64,000 nucleotides of DNA from UBA11612 sp963662375 (GTDB lineage: Bacteria > Pseudomonadota > Alphaproteobacteria > Rhodospirillales > Rhodospirillaceae): assembly GCA_963662375.2 (NCBI GenBank), contig CAXXRP010000005.1, positions 124,001 through 188,000 of the forward strand, written 5' to 3'. The translations under genes were made by a program, and so were the position numbers. Below the pieces are notes generated by a model, which worked only from the letters and a program-made list of their open reading frames with translations, was not told the origin of the DNA and ran no database searches. Positions 17,553 to 26,829 of this stretch are shown in pieces. Every line of letters begins with the position of its first letter. Position 1 is the first letter of the stretch.

Positions 17553-19202
17553 TTAGAGATGATACCGACCTCCACGGAACGGATTGTCCGCGTTTTTAAT
17601 TACATAGCGCTGCCAGTGCCGCAGTGCGCCGCCGCCAGCCAGCACGGCAAGCACCAGGGGAATGATATTCCCCAGTACGCTAAAAGGTGTAAAGGACGCA
17701 GCCCGTCGGGGAAGGGGGGCGTCCACCACGCCTCGCTCGCCCAGGCCTAGTTCGATAACAGTTCGGCCCATTCCGTCTACGACCGCCGAAATACCTGTAT
17801 TAGCTACGCGGACGATGGGGATGCCCTCTTCGACGGCTCGCAGTCTGGCGGCGGCAAAATGCTGGTAGGGGCCCATGCTCAAACCAAACCATGCGTCGTT
17901 GGTCAGATTTAAAAGCCATTCCGGACGATCTTGTTCACTGTCCGACGCAGTAACGGCGCCGGGAAAGATAACCTCATAGCAAATAAGCGGGCTGAACGGT
18001 GGCAGCCCACGCAGATCCAATGTGGCCAGACCAGACCCAGCCACAAAGTCACCCATGCCACCGGTCAGTTTCTCAAAGGGAACAAGCCATCTGAGGGGCA
18101 GATATTCTCCGAAGGGAACAAGATGTGTTTTGTCGTATTCGGCGACGACCTCTCCCCGCGACGTGATTACGTAGAGAGAATTGAAAACTTCCAGTTGGCC
18201 AGTTTCAGTCCTTGTGCCGCGGTCCGCACCCGTTATGAGCATACCGCCCTTTGGCGCTGCTTCCGCCGCTAGAAGCCGGTGCGGCTTATCCACGTTGAGG
18301 AAAAAATGCACCGCAGCTTCGCCCCATATGACATGGGTTATATCCGCTGGTCGATTTGCAGTACTGAGCCGAATGTAGTCCCGTAGATGCGTTTCCCACA
18401 AACTGGGCCGGCCTCTGTCGCTCTGAGGAATGCTGGCCTGAACCAATCTGAAATTCGTTCCCGGCACAAATTTGGTGTCTGTCAAAGATAGACGCAGCCC
18501 GCCACCGCCTCCCACGACCACGACAAAAAGAACGGGCGTCACGGCTGTAATCCAAGATCGAAGCAGACGCGGTGAGTAAGCCAGAACCGCCGGTGCGGCC
18601 GCGGCGACGACGGTCATTAAGCTCAAACCATAAGTGCCGACTAGAGACGCGGACTGAAGTACAGGGAGCCCAAACGGCGTTGCTGTTTCCGACCAAACGG
18701 TTGCCACCGGATTCCAAGGAAAGCCTGTCAGAACCCACCCGCGCAACCACTCAACAACGGTCCACGCCGCTCCGAACAGCACAATACGCAGCGTTCCGAT
18801 AAGCATACGGTCGTCAGGAATGTCGTTCTGCGGAGGCGGTGGGATCGTGTGGGTGATGGCGCAGACTAGAGCGGTATACAAGCCGAACGCGGCCGATAGA
18901 CCGGTTACCGCCGGGATCGCGAACGCTCCGAAGGTTTCACTATCCACATAGAAAGCGTTGGTGATCCAATGGAAGCTTGCTAAGAAATGACCAAACCCAA
19001 AAGCCCACCCGGTTACCGCAGATTCACGCCGTGTCGCGCAGCCGTCTAATAGCCAAATAAGAACAGGAAAAGAAAACCACAGTGCCGGGACGACAGACAG
19101 CGGCGGATACGCAGCGATTGCCACGCCTCCAGCCACGAAAGCTACCGCCAGTCGCCGCCAGCCAGCCAGCCCCCCGAGCCGCCGCGCTCCAGCGGCAATC
19201 AT
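17553..19202 (-). CDS. lnt: Apolipoprotein N-acyltransferase
   Basis: A 549-residue inner-membrane enzyme that adds the third acyl chain to lipoproteins. About six hydrophobic segments occupy the first 220 residues. The periplasmic nitrilase-type domain follows, with WGEAAVHFFLN (Glu), YDKTHLVPFGEYLP (Lys) and PLICYEVIFPG (Cys), the E-K-C triad. A final membrane segment ends the protein. ATG 19202 lies 26 bp after the corC stop; the longer frame would overlap corC. Confidence 0.94.
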   Translation of the reverse strand: MIAAGARRLGGLAGWRRLAVAFVAGGVAIAAYPPLSVVPALWFSFPVLIWLLDGCATRRESAVTGWAFGFGHFLASFHWITNAFYVDSETFGAFAIPAVTGLSAAFGLYTALVCAITHTIPPPPQNDIPDDRMLIGTLRIVLFGAAWTVVEWLRGWVLTGFPWNPVATVWSETATPFGLPVLQSASLVGTYGLSLMTVVAAAAPAVLAYSPRLLRSWITAVTPVLFVVVVGGGGGLRLSLTDTKFVPGTNFRLVQASIPQSDRGRPSLWETHLRDYIRLSTANRPADITHVIWGEAAVHFFLNVDKPHRLLAAEAAPKGGMLITGADRGTRTETGQLEVFNSLYVITSRGEVVAEYDKTHLVPFGEYLPLRWLVPFEKLTGGMGDFVAGSGLATLDLRGLPPFSPLICYEVIFPGAVTASDSEQDRPEWLLNLTNDAWFGLSMGPYQHFAAARLRAVEEGIPIVRVANTGISAVVDGMGRTVIELGLGERGVVDAPLPRRAASFTPFSVLGNIIPLVLAVLAGGGALRHWQRYVIKNADNPFRGGRYHL

Positions 19203-19228
19203 GAAACGCACTTCTTCATCTCGGCGGT

Positions 19229-20188
19229 TTATCTGTACGCGGCTGCTTGGGGAAGGCCACGAATACACAGCCGCCGCACCCTCCGCGGGTCGCCGTCCAG
19301 CACCTCAAATTCGAGCCCGGAGGGGTGTCTCACGAGCTCGCCGCGCCCAGGCACGCGCCCAGCTAACCGAGCGACAAGACCGCCTAGGGTATCGGCCTCT
19401 TCGCGCTCTACATCTGTGAACATTGTACCGTGCCGAGTCTCAAAGTCTCCCAACATCACCCGCGCATTCGCCAATACCGTGCCATCGTCGCGCTGCACCA
19501 TTTCCGGAGCATCATCGTCATCGTGCTCGTCCTCGATTTCCCCGACAATTTGTTCAACCATGTCTTCAATGGTGAGCAAGCCGTCGATGCCGCCATATTC
19601 GTCAACTACCAACGCCATATGCGTGCGCTTTAAGCGCATTTCCAATAGCAGATCCATCACCCGCACCGCGGGCGAAACGAACAGCACTGGACGTACCATA
19701 TCGATGAGACGGCCCGTCGTTTCCTTTCTCAGCGCGCTACCCGCATTATCGCCGCCCTCGCCCGGCAGACTATCGGTGGCCAGTATTGCGAGGTCCTTGA
19801 TGTGCACAAGTCCAGCCACATCGTCGAGCGTCCCGCGATAAACCGGGAATCGCGAATGCCCTTCTTGCACCAACAGCCTCAAAACATCTGTGAGAGAGGT
19901 GTTTACTTCTACAGCCACTATATCTGCCCGCGGGACCATGATGTCCGTGGCAGTGACGTCACGGAGCTTTAGGACATTCGAGAGAAGTAGCCGTTCATTG
20001 GGATCGATTGTCGCGTCATTGTCGGGGTTCTCCTCAAAGCGCTCTTCAATTAACTCCTCAATGACGTCGCGCACGGTTTCACTCTCGCCTGTTCCCGGCG
20101 AAAGCAACCGCTTCAGTTTTCCGAATATACCCGGTCCGCGTTCTTCTACACCATCTTGATGCGGCGGCGCGCGCGCGGGATAGTTCAT
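19229..20188 (-). CDS. CorC/HlyC-type CBS-domain protein
   Basis: A 319-residue cytoplasmic protein with two CBS domains (TDIMVPRADIVAVEVNTSL to about residue 130, then VSPAVRVMDLLLEMRLKRTH) and a C-terminal CorC_HlyC FAD-like domain. It lacks the DUF21 membrane part of larger relatives. The genes lie in the order ybeY-corC-lnt as in Escherichia coli, where the homologue YbeX/CorC is linked to magnesium efflux and ribosome metabolism. Its start overlaps the ybeY stop by 4 bp (ATGA type), suggesting coupling. Confidence 0.88.
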   Translation of the reverse strand: MNYPARAPPHQDGVEERGPGIFGKLKRLLSPGTGESETVRDVIEELIEERFEENPDNDATIDPNERLLLSNVLKLRDVTATDIMVPRADIVAVEVNTSLTDVLRLLVQEGHSRFPVYRGTLDDVAGLVHIKDLAILATDSLPGEGGDNAGSALRKETTGRLIDMVRPVLFVSPAVRVMDLLLEMRLKRTHMALVVDEYGGIDGLLTIEDMVEQIVGEIEDEHDDDDAPEMVQRDDGTVLANARVMLGDFETRHGTMFTDVEREEADTLGGLVARLAGRVPGRGELVRHPSGLEFEVLDGDPRRVRRLCIRGLPQAAAYR

Positions 20189-20799
20189 GTCCGGGCCTGC
20201 TTGCGAGCTGGACGTTTCTGACGCTGTATGCGCGCTTCGTCGGTCGCGAGCGGTCTTTTGCGGGTCTTGGCATATGGATCGGCAATCCCAAGGCCGGCGA
20301 GGATACTGGTCTCCAAGTGTTCCATCTTCATGGCGTTACATTCACCCTGATGATCATAACCTAAAAGATGCAAAACGCCATGTACCACCAAATAAGAAAG
20401 ATGGGCCGCCAGATTTTTACCCGCTGCCCGAGCTTCTCGGTCTGCGGTGCCGTAAGCGATCACAACATCACCGAGCAGCGCGGGAACATCTAGCGGCAGC
20501 GCCGCCGCTTTACCCGCTGAAAGTGTTGAAAAAGAAAGGACGTTCGTGGGCTTGTCGATGCCGCGGTACGACGCGTTGAGGCGGCGCACCGCGGTGTCTG
20601 TCGTAAGAAGAACGCTGATTTCCGGAGTGCCCCGCTGGGCAGCTTGCCGTGGCGCCATGCCGCCAGCGCCGTCGAACGCCGCGGCAGCGGCGCGCCTGAC
20701 GCAAGCTACCGCTGTCCGCAGCTTGCGCGTCCAGGCCCGGGAGGCAACCGCAACATGGATATCCGGCGTGGTGGGCGGTGTTCGCGTCCTGCGTTTCAT
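20185..20799 (-). CDS. ybeY: rRNA maturation endoribonuclease YbeY
   Basis: A 204-residue protein acting on 16S rRNA 3' end maturation. The zinc site HGVLHLLGYDHQGE (HxxxHxxGYDH) lies at about residues 137-150, and LNASYRGIDKPTNVLSFS is the other family motif. It is longer than usual, with an Arg/Ala-rich N-terminus and a basic 25-residue C-terminal tail (RKRPLATDEARIQRQKRPAR). It overlaps corC and phoH by 4 bp at both ends. Confidence 0.93.
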   Translation of the reverse strand: MKRRTRTPPTTPDIHVAVASRAWTRKLRTAVACVRRAAAAAFDGAGGMAPRQAAQRGTPEISVLLTTDTAVRRLNASYRGIDKPTNVLSFSTLSAGKAAALPLDVPALLGDVVIAYGTADREARAAGKNLAAHLSYLVVHGVLHLLGYDHQGECNAMKMEHLETSILAGLGIADPYAKTRKRPLATDEARIQRQKRPARKQART

Positions 20800-21836
20800 C
20801 TCCGTGGGTTCGCAGTCCTTCGCTTGGCGTCCCGCGCATCGTAGGCAGACACTATGCGCGTTACTAGATCATGGCGCACTACATCCCGGTGTGTGAACTC
20901 AATTGTCTTAATCCCTTTTGTGCCCCTCAGTGTTTCCAGCGCGTCGGTTAGACCTGATTGCACGCCGTGCGGAAGATCCACCTGTGTTAAATCGCCCGTG
21001 ACAACCATACGTGCGTTTTCGCCCATGCGTGTCAGCGCCATTTTCATTTGTACGGGCGTTGTATTCTGGGCTTCATCCAAGATGATAAACGCATCGCTTA
21101 GTGTGCGGCCTCTCATGAATGCCAGAGGGGCGACTTCAATATCGCCGGACAATAGCAGCCTTGCCACCTGATCCCCGGGCAGCATCTCATGCAAGGCATC
21201 GTATAGGGGGCGAAGGTAAGGGTCGACTTTCTCGCGCATATCGCCAGGCAGAAAACCGAGGCGCTCGCCAGCCTCGACGGCGGGGCGCGATAAGATGATT
21301 CGATCTACCTCGCCCGCCAGCTTCATCGCAACAGCTTTTGCCACTGCAAGGTATGTTTTTCCCGTCCCTGCCGGCCCAAGGGCAAAGACGAGCTCGTATG
21401 TATTCAGCGCTTGAAGATAACTTATCTGTCCCTTCGATCTTGGCGAAATGTGGCGCTTGCGCGTGCGAATGCCGAGATCCATATCCGCTTGTGCACTGTC
21501 TAACGTCGCTATGCGTGCGGCTCCGTCGACATCGCCTTTGTCGACTGGTAAGCCGCTGGAGAGCCGACTGTAAAGCAGAGACAAGGCGCTCTCCGCCAAC
21601 GCCGCCCTGTCCTGAGTTCCTTCAATCGTTACGGTGTTACCTCGGTTATGCAGCACGACCCCGAGGCGTTGTTCAAGGCGAGAGAGATTGGCATTATGTG
21701 GGCCGACAAGTTGCTGCACGAGCGCGTTGTTGGAGAACTCGCACGTTAGATGTTTACTGGTGCTTTCTGGCGCACCGCTTATTGGATCGGTGTCAGGCAC
21801 TGGCCGCAACAACTGAATTGTCCGCCCAAACCGCAC
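20796..21836 (-). CDS. phoH: PhoH-family ATPase
   Basis: A 346-residue PhoH-like protein. After an N-terminal KH-like region (VQQLVGPHNANLSRLEQRLG), the ATPase part has Walker A FALGPAGTGKTYLAVAKAVA at about residues 150-170 and Walker B DAFIILDEAQNTTP. The frame overlaps the end of miaB by 44 bp. A later GTG would reduce this, so the exact start is uncertain. The link of PhoH with YbeY is conserved and points to an RNA-related role. Confidence 0.92.
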   Translation of the reverse strand: MRFGRTIQLLRPVPDTDPISGAPESTSKHLTCEFSNNALVQQLVGPHNANLSRLEQRLGVVLHNRGNTVTIEGTQDRAALAESALSLLYSRLSSGLPVDKGDVDGAARIATLDSAQADMDLGIRTRKRHISPRSKGQISYLQALNTYELVFALGPAGTGKTYLAVAKAVAMKLAGEVDRIILSRPAVEAGERLGFLPGDMREKVDPYLRPLYDALHEMLPGDQVARLLLSGDIEVAPLAFMRGRTLSDAFIILDEAQNTTPVQMKMALTRMGENARMVVTGDLTQVDLPHGVQSGLTDALETLRGTKGIKTIEFTHRDVVRHDLVTRIVSAYDARDAKRRTANPRR

Positions 21837-23223
21837 CCAGACTGAACGATTCCACGGAAACGACGGTCAATGGCGCAATTCTTCCCAGGTGCTTGTGGTC
21901 GGCTAGAACATGTACGGGTTGAAGGTAAGGGCTGCGGCCGACGAGTTGTCCCGGATGACGGCCCGATCCCGTCAACAGTACATCCAAGGTTCGTCCGACA
22001 CAGCTGGTGTTGAAAGACCGCAGCTGTTGGTCAAGCACTGCCTGCAAAACGCTCAGTCGCTCGGCTTTGATCTGTTCGGGCACCTGATTCGGCATGGCAG
22101 CGGCAGGGGTGCCAGGCCGCGCGCTGTATTTGAAGGAATAGGATTGAGAGAAGCCGACCTCATTTACCAGATCCAACGTACCGGCAAAATCCTTATCGGT
22201 TTCGCCGGGCGCGCCAACAATGAAATCAGATGAAAGAGCAATATCAGGACGAGCTTCGCGAAGCTGGTCAACGATACGTCGATAGTCGTCGCGGGTATGG
22301 CTACGATTCATGGCCATCAGCATCTTGTCGGAGCCCGACTGCACCGGAAGATGCAAAAACGGCATGAGCTGCGGTACATCACGATGTGCCGCGATCAACG
22401 TCTCGTCCATATCGCCCGGGTGAGAAGTTGTGTAACGAATGCGTTCAAGTCCGTCGGTTTCCGCTAGTGCATAAATTAGTTGGCCAAGGCCCCACGTGCC
22501 GTCTGTCGTCGTGGCCTGCCTGCGGCGCGGCGCATCGCTGTGATACGCGTTGACGTTCTGGCCAAGCAGGGTGATCTCGCGGGCGCCTGTGGCCACGAGG
22601 TCGCGGGCTTCTTGCAGCACACTGGAAGCAGGACGCGAATACTCTGGCCCGCGAGTATATGGCACGACGCAGAACGTGCAAAATTTGTCGCATCCTTCCT
22701 GCACGGAAAGAAATGCCGTTGGACCGTCGGCTGTAGGCGTTGGTAAATGATCGAATTTGGGTTCCGACGGAAATTCCGTATCTAGGATACTTCGTCGCGG
22801 GCTTGAGTTTCCGCTGGCACTGCGTGTGGCGCGCGCCACGAGTTCCGGGAGCCGGTGATAGGTTTGAGGGCCTAAGACGATATCGACAAACGGTGCGCGT
22901 GCCATAATCTCGGCGCCTTCGGCTTGCGCGACGCATCCAGCCACGGCAAGGATCATTTCACTGCCGCGGGATTCCCTTTCCGATTTCAGCGGGCGAATGC
23001 GGCCCAGATCCGAGAATACCTTCTCAGCCGCTTTCTCGCGGATGTGGCAAGTGTTGAGGATCACCATGTCCGCATCATCAGGAGCGTCCGTCGGCGCGTA
23101 GCCGAGAGGCGCGAGAACATCTGTCATGCGTCCGGAATCGTAAACGTTCATCTGACATCCGTAAGTCTTGATGAACAATTTTTTGCGTGCGCCGGAGTTA
23201 TTTGTATCGCTCTGCTTAACCAT
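21793..23223 (-). CDS. miaB: tRNA-2-methylthio-N6-dimethylallyladenosine synthase MiaB
   Basis: A 476-residue radical-SAM methylthiotransferase. The N-terminal UPF0004 domain has cysteines in TYGCQMN, LNTCHIRE and AGCVAQ for the auxiliary cluster. The radical-SAM motif is CDKFCTFCVVPYTRG, and a C-terminal TRAM domain follows. It modifies A37 of tRNAs reading UNN codons. It is the first gene of the miaB-phoH-ybeY-corC-lnt run. Confidence 0.95.
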   Translation of the reverse strand: MVKQSDTNNSGARKKLFIKTYGCQMNVYDSGRMTDVLAPLGYAPTDAPDDADMVILNTCHIREKAAEKVFSDLGRIRPLKSERESRGSEMILAVAGCVAQAEGAEIMARAPFVDIVLGPQTYHRLPELVARATRSASGNSSPRRSILDTEFPSEPKFDHLPTPTADGPTAFLSVQEGCDKFCTFCVVPYTRGPEYSRPASSVLQEARDLVATGAREITLLGQNVNAYHSDAPRRRQATTTDGTWGLGQLIYALAETDGLERIRYTTSHPGDMDETLIAAHRDVPQLMPFLHLPVQSGSDKMLMAMNRSHTRDDYRRIVDQLREARPDIALSSDFIVGAPGETDKDFAGTLDLVNEVGFSQSYSFKYSARPGTPAAAMPNQVPEQIKAERLSVLQAVLDQQLRSFNTSCVGRTLDVLLTGSGRHPGQLVGRSPYLQPVHVLADHKHLGRIAPLTVVSVESFSLGAVWADNSVVAASA

Positions 23224-23343
23224 GGCCCGCCGGTGTTGTATCCTCTGTGTACGGCTCGTTCGCGCCCGGAATACCTCGGCTTCTCATACTCTCTCGATGC
23301 CGCAAAAGCAAAGGTCCACGGCCGTCCGGCCGGGCTTCAAAGC

Positions 23344-24093
23344 TCAGATATCCCGGCGCCCCGCAAGCGATTGGGCCATCCCTTCGCGGCAAACCCGCTC
23401 ACAATGGGCTGCGAGTGCCTTGCGGTTGGGGAACTCCGCGCGGGAAACCGGAGCGTGAAACGTAATTTCCACCGTCGTGGCGCCGAGTTTCGCCATATGC
23501 CAAAGATGCGGCATGAGTTTCATATCGCCAAACCAGGCGAAGAACGGGCGCCAGCCAACGCCGATGGGCAAACCGTTCAGCCGGGTATAGGCTATGGATA
23601 TCGGTTGTACGATGACCGGTTCGACCCGACCGTCCGGCCGCGCGCCGTGACGTTCGGCCACCGTGAACAGTGCACTCTTAAACGGTAGCATTCGCGTCCC
23701 ATCGCCGGACGTTGATTCAGGAAACATGATTAGGGCTTCGCCGCCGTCCAACCGCTCTTGGATTTGATCCCGGGCTATACCTGTAGCGGCGCGCCGTCGA
23801 TCAACAAACACCGAGCGGCCCACCTTGGCCATAATACCGAACACGGGCCACTTGGCAATGTCCGCCTTCGCCACAAAGGCGCCCTCGGCAGCGGAGCCCA
23901 GCGCTATAATGTCCAGGTAGGAGATGTGATTGCAGACCACCAGCTGAGGGCGTGAGCCATCTTGGGTGCCGAAAATCAAAACCCTTAACCCGAGGATCCG
24001 CGCCATAACTTTGTAATGCCAACACCGATACCCACCGCCGTCCTGCCCTAAAGCGGTCAGACTACCCGTCACGACGGTTGAGAAGGTCATCAT
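23344..24093 (-). CDS. 1-acyl-glycerol-3-phosphate / lyso-ornithine lipid acyltransferase (PlsC/OlsA type)
   Basis: A 249-residue PlsC-domain protein. The catalytic box is CNHISYLD (NHx4D) at about residues 53-60 and the substrate motif is FPESTSGDG. The frame stays open upstream of ATG 24093 with hydrophobic codons, so a non-ATG start could add a membrane segment. Immediately upstream is an OlsB-like N-acyltransferase; OlsB and OlsA together make ornithine lipids, so this may be OlsA. A general PlsC role in phosphatidate synthesis is the alternative. Confidence 0.75.
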   Translation of the reverse strand: MMTFSTVVTGSLTALGQDGGGYRCWHYKVMARILGLRVLIFGTQDGSRPQLVVCNHISYLDIIALGSAAEGAFVAKADIAKWPVFGIMAKVGRSVFVDRRRAATGIARDQIQERLDGGEALIMFPESTSGDGTRMLPFKSALFTVAERHGARPDGRVEPVIVQPISIAYTRLNGLPIGVGWRPFFAWFGDMKLMPHLWHMAKLGATTVEITFHAPVSRAEFPNRKALAAHCERVCREGMAQSLAGRRDI

Positions 24094-24167
24094 CGCCGCC
24101 GCCGCGGTTAAGCGCAGGGCTGCAACGATTGACCCGGCGAATGTCGTCGGTAGCGCAGGCGCCGGAC

Positions 24168-25088
24168 CTAAGAGGCTTTTCGGAATGATGTTACCCCGTT
24201 CCGTTCAGCCAGATCGTAGTGGCGCATGTAGCGTCCTACAATGAGATCGGTTTTCACGATAATGCAAACATCTATCGTGTTGAATTGGTAATCAATGACC
24301 GCGCCGTCGCCGACAAAGCTGCCCACACGTAAATATCCCTTTAGAAGCGGCGGCAAACTGGCCACTGCGTGCCTCGGGTTGATGGCGTCCTTGGGCAACA
24401 AGCACATGTTCGTGAAGCGTTCGGGCAACGCTTGCGTGCGCACCGCCTTGGGCGCGAGGTGATGGTGATAAAGATACGACAATTGCGTGGACAATTGATC
24501 CGGGTTGGTGCCAGGAAGACTAGCGCAACCAAACATCATCTTAATATCATGGGCGTTCACGTACTCGGCAACGCCGCGCCATAAGAGTTGCATTGTGGCG
24601 CGGTCGCGATAGCGCATATCAACACAGCTACGGCCCAATTCCATAAGCGCACCTGGAAAACTCAGTAACGGATTAATGTTATACTCCGAAGCTGTATAAA
24701 AGGCGCCCACTGCGCGCGCGTGTTCGCGCTGCATAATACGGTAAGTGCCCACGACTTGGTCGTCTTTGGACCGACTTCGGTCCACGACGATGAGGTGATC
24801 GCAGGCGGTGTCGTACACGTCGAAATCGCGGCGTATCGCCTCCATCTCGGGCAACGGGCGCGCGCCCAGTTCGTCGTAAAACACGCGGTACCGTAGCGCC
24901 TGAGCGGCATCGATCTCAGCCGGCGAAACGGCTAGCCGAATTACTTGATTGCCGGCGACCACAGGCTCGAACGCGCGGAGGATCGGCAAGTCCGCCGCTT
25001 GTGATGGGCCTGGGGAAGTTGCCGCCCGCGTCGGTAGCGTCGGTGGCGCTGCCTTTGAGTTTCCAGTGTGGCGATGTTGGGCCGTCAT
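24168..25088 (-). CDS. GNAT-fold N-acyltransferase, OlsB-like (ornithine lipid synthesis)
   Basis: A 306-residue protein of the 'hemolysin'/OlsB acetyltransferase family: QALRYRVFYDELGARP near the start, YRIMQREHA, and the region ALMELGRSCVDMRYRDRATM. OlsB transfers a 3-hydroxyacyl chain from ACP to ornithine. Pairing with the adjacent PlsC-type gene supports this, but some members have other amine acceptors. The N-terminal 55 residues are Pro/Thr/Ala-rich and variable. ATG 25088 is preferred to the start at 25151 by position. Confidence 0.65.
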   Translation of the reverse strand: MTAQHRHTGNSKAAPPTLPTRAATSPGPSQAADLPILRAFEPVVAGNQVIRLAVSPAEIDAAQALRYRVFYDELGARPLPEMEAIRRDFDVYDTACDHLIVVDRSRSKDDQVVGTYRIMQREHARAVGAFYTASEYNINPLLSFPGALMELGRSCVDMRYRDRATMQLLWRGVAEYVNAHDIKMMFGCASLPGTNPDQLSTQLSYLYHHHLAPKAVRTQALPERFTNMCLLPKDAINPRHAVASLPPLLKGYLRVGSFVGDGAVIDYQFNTIDVCIIVKTDLIVGRYMRHYDLAERNGVTSFRKAS

Positions 25089-25284
25089 ATCCGCTCCGCG
25101 TTTATGCCGTTTGCCACCGTTTTCTTTGCGGCGTCCTGGAGACCGGAACACAAGCTGATCCGTTTGCCGCTAGAAATCGATCCAGGCATTTGTTTAACCG
25201 CGTCGTTGAATTCAAAAATAGACGTCGTCAAATCCAGCGTTATCTCGAAACAAAACCGTAAACAGCCCATTACAAGATGTCGTA

Positions 25285-25722
25285 TTACGCTTTTGTTGTT
25301 TTTTCTTTGTCTAAAGGCACCACGTAGAGCTCATGTCGGTGACCCACCAGCCTGTACCCGTGGGCGGCGACGACTTCTTTCTGCAAGCGCTCGATATCAT
25401 CATTGCGGAACTCAGTTACCGCACCGGAGCGCATGTCGATCAGATGGTCGTGATGAGTTGTCGGTGTTTCCTCGTAGCGTGCCCGGCCATCGCCGAACTC
25501 GTGGCGTTCCACAATGCCAGCGTTCTCGAAGAGACGCATCGTTCGGTAGACCGTCGCAATAGAAATGCGCGCATCGTCAGCAAGTGACCGGCGATGAACC
25601 TCTTCCACGTCGGGATGGTCGCTGGCGTTTGAGAGGACACGGGCAATAACCCGGCGCTGCTCGGTCATTTTCATACGCTTATCGGCGCAAAGTTGCTCGA
25701 TGTGAGAAATATTTTGAGTCAT
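25285..25722 (-). CDS. fur: Fur-family metalloregulator
   Basis: A 145-residue Fur-like repressor. The DNA-binding part has KMTEQRRVIARVLSNASDHP and ISIATVYRTMRLFENAGIV. The metal-binding part has the HHDHLI motif, but the usual CxxC after it is replaced by MRSG, so the structural zinc cysteines are missing, as in alphaproteobacterial Fur/Mur proteins. A GTG 36 bases upstream is an alternative start. The spacer before it (25759-25858) is AT-rich and could carry an autoregulatory operator. Whether it senses iron or manganese is open. Confidence 0.83.
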   Translation of the reverse strand: MTQNISHIEQLCADKRMKMTEQRRVIARVLSNASDHPDVEEVHRRSLADDARISIATVYRTMRLFENAGIVERHEFGDGRARYEETPTTHHDHLIDMRSGAVTEFRNDDIERLQKEVVAAHGYRLVGHRHELYVVPLDKEKTTKA

Positions 25723-25858
25723 GCTTGCCTGACCGCTTTCGTTTTCTGAGTGCGCCACTTAATTATGCACTACCATAGTTATGTGGCATCAGCCGTGAAA
25801 GAGAAACGCGAAAAAGACCTAATATTATGAATGAGATACCTTTGGCTTGGATCCGGCC

Positions 25859-26266
25859 CTACTTGCGCGGACCGTTTTTGGTGCCGAGTCCGATCTTTTT
25901 CGCTAAGCTTGATCGGTGCCGGGCGTAGTTGGACGCCACCATGGGATAGTTAGCAGGCAAGCCCCAGCGTTCCCGATACTGTTCCGGAGTCATGTCGTAG
26001 GCAGTTTTTAGATGCCGCTTGAGCATTTTTAACTTCTTCCCATCTTCCAGACAGACAATATAATCCGGCGTCACCGATTGTTTGACGGGAACCGACGGAG
26101 AAAGACGATCGCTGCCCTGACTATCTCCAATGCCCACTAGCGCCCGGTGAACCTCGTTGATTAACTTCGGCAGGTCGCCGACGGAAACAGAATTATTCGC
26201 CACATGTGCTGCGACGATTTCGGCAGTCAACGCTAGTAAATCGGTCTTTTGTCCATCATCGTCCAT
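25859..26266 (-). CDS. MucR/Ros-family zinc-finger transcriptional regulator
   Basis: A 135-residue MucR protein. The zinc-finger-like region IVCLEDGKKLKMLKRHLKT is followed by MTPEQYRERWGLP and ANYPMVASNYARHRSSLAKK, all family hallmarks. MucR proteins act as pleiotropic repressors, often of exopolysaccharide and surface genes. ATG 26266 has GAGG 8 bases upstream, so it is preferred to ATG 26287. It is divergent from the tusA-like gene; the 97 bp between is AT-rich and is the likely operator region. Confidence 0.9.
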   Translation of the reverse strand: MDDDGQKTDLLALTAEIVAAHVANNSVSVGDLPKLINEVHRALVGIGDSQGSDRLSPSVPVKQSVTPDYIVCLEDGKKLKMLKRHLKTAYDMTPEQYRERWGLPANYPMVASNYARHRSSLAKKIGLGTKNGPRK

Positions 26267-26363
26267 AACAATCCTCACTGTTAACATAATAAGTGGTGTG
26301 TATAAGTGGCCAAATGGGCCGAATCAATGTTGGTTTACAGGCTTCTTTTCTTAGGTATTAACC

Positions 26364-26618
26364 ATGGCGAACCGTGAATACTTCATAGATATCACCGGAG
26401 ACGTTTGCCCGCTGACTTTTGTCAAGACGAAGCTCTTGCTCGAAAAAATGCCTCCGGGCGCTCACGCAACTGTGCGTCTCAAAGGCGCGCAGCCGCTGGA
26501 TAATGTCCCCCGTTCCGTCAAAGCTCACGGTCATGAGGTCATTTCCCTTGCGCCAGAATCACCGCGGGGGGCGCCCGACCAACGGCACCCGCACTTGTTG
26601 GTGGTGCGACGGAACTAG
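26364..26618 (+). CDS. TusA-family sulfurtransferase
   Basis: An 84-residue TusA/SirA fold protein. The key motif DVCPLTFVKTK carries the active Cys-Pro at residues 14-15, and LLLEKMPPGAHATVRL follows. TusA-family proteins carry persulfide sulphur; which pathway this one serves is not shown. It lies between mucR and the truncated rimI, which is where an alphaproteobacterial rimI would normally continue. Confidence 0.83.
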   Translation: MANREYFIDITGDVCPLTFVKTKLLLEKMPPGAHATVRLKGAQPLDNVPRSVKAHGHEVISLAPESPRGAPDQRHPHLLVVRRN

Positions 26619-26631
26619 GTCGAAAGCATAT

Positions 26632-26829
26632 CTAAAGTGCCCGTGCCATGACCGTGGCCTCTACCGCGGAACTCACGCCGCTGTTGCATATCCAGGCCGC
26701 GACGCCAGGTTGCCTCAACGGCGCCGCGAACCCATCGCATGTCCATGAAGTGGAGAAACCGGTGCCGTGCAGCGGGGCGAGCAGCACGCTGTGGTCCGGG
26801 CCAACTTGAACGACACGGATATTTTTCAC
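26632..26829 (-). pseudogene. Truncated rimI (ribosomal protein alanine N-acetyltransferase)
   Basis: The start overlaps the tsaB stop (26826-26829), the usual tsaB-rimI coupling. The 65 residues match a RimI N-terminus: a short beta strand, LLAPLHGTGFSTSW (cf. 'LHxxxFxxxW'), then QPGVAAWIC and MARAL. It stops at TAG where the acetyl-CoA binding strand (EIL-L-V-RRxGxG) should follow. That part is absent, and the tusA-like gene comes next. I read it as a 3'-deleted rimI. Confidence 0.6.
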
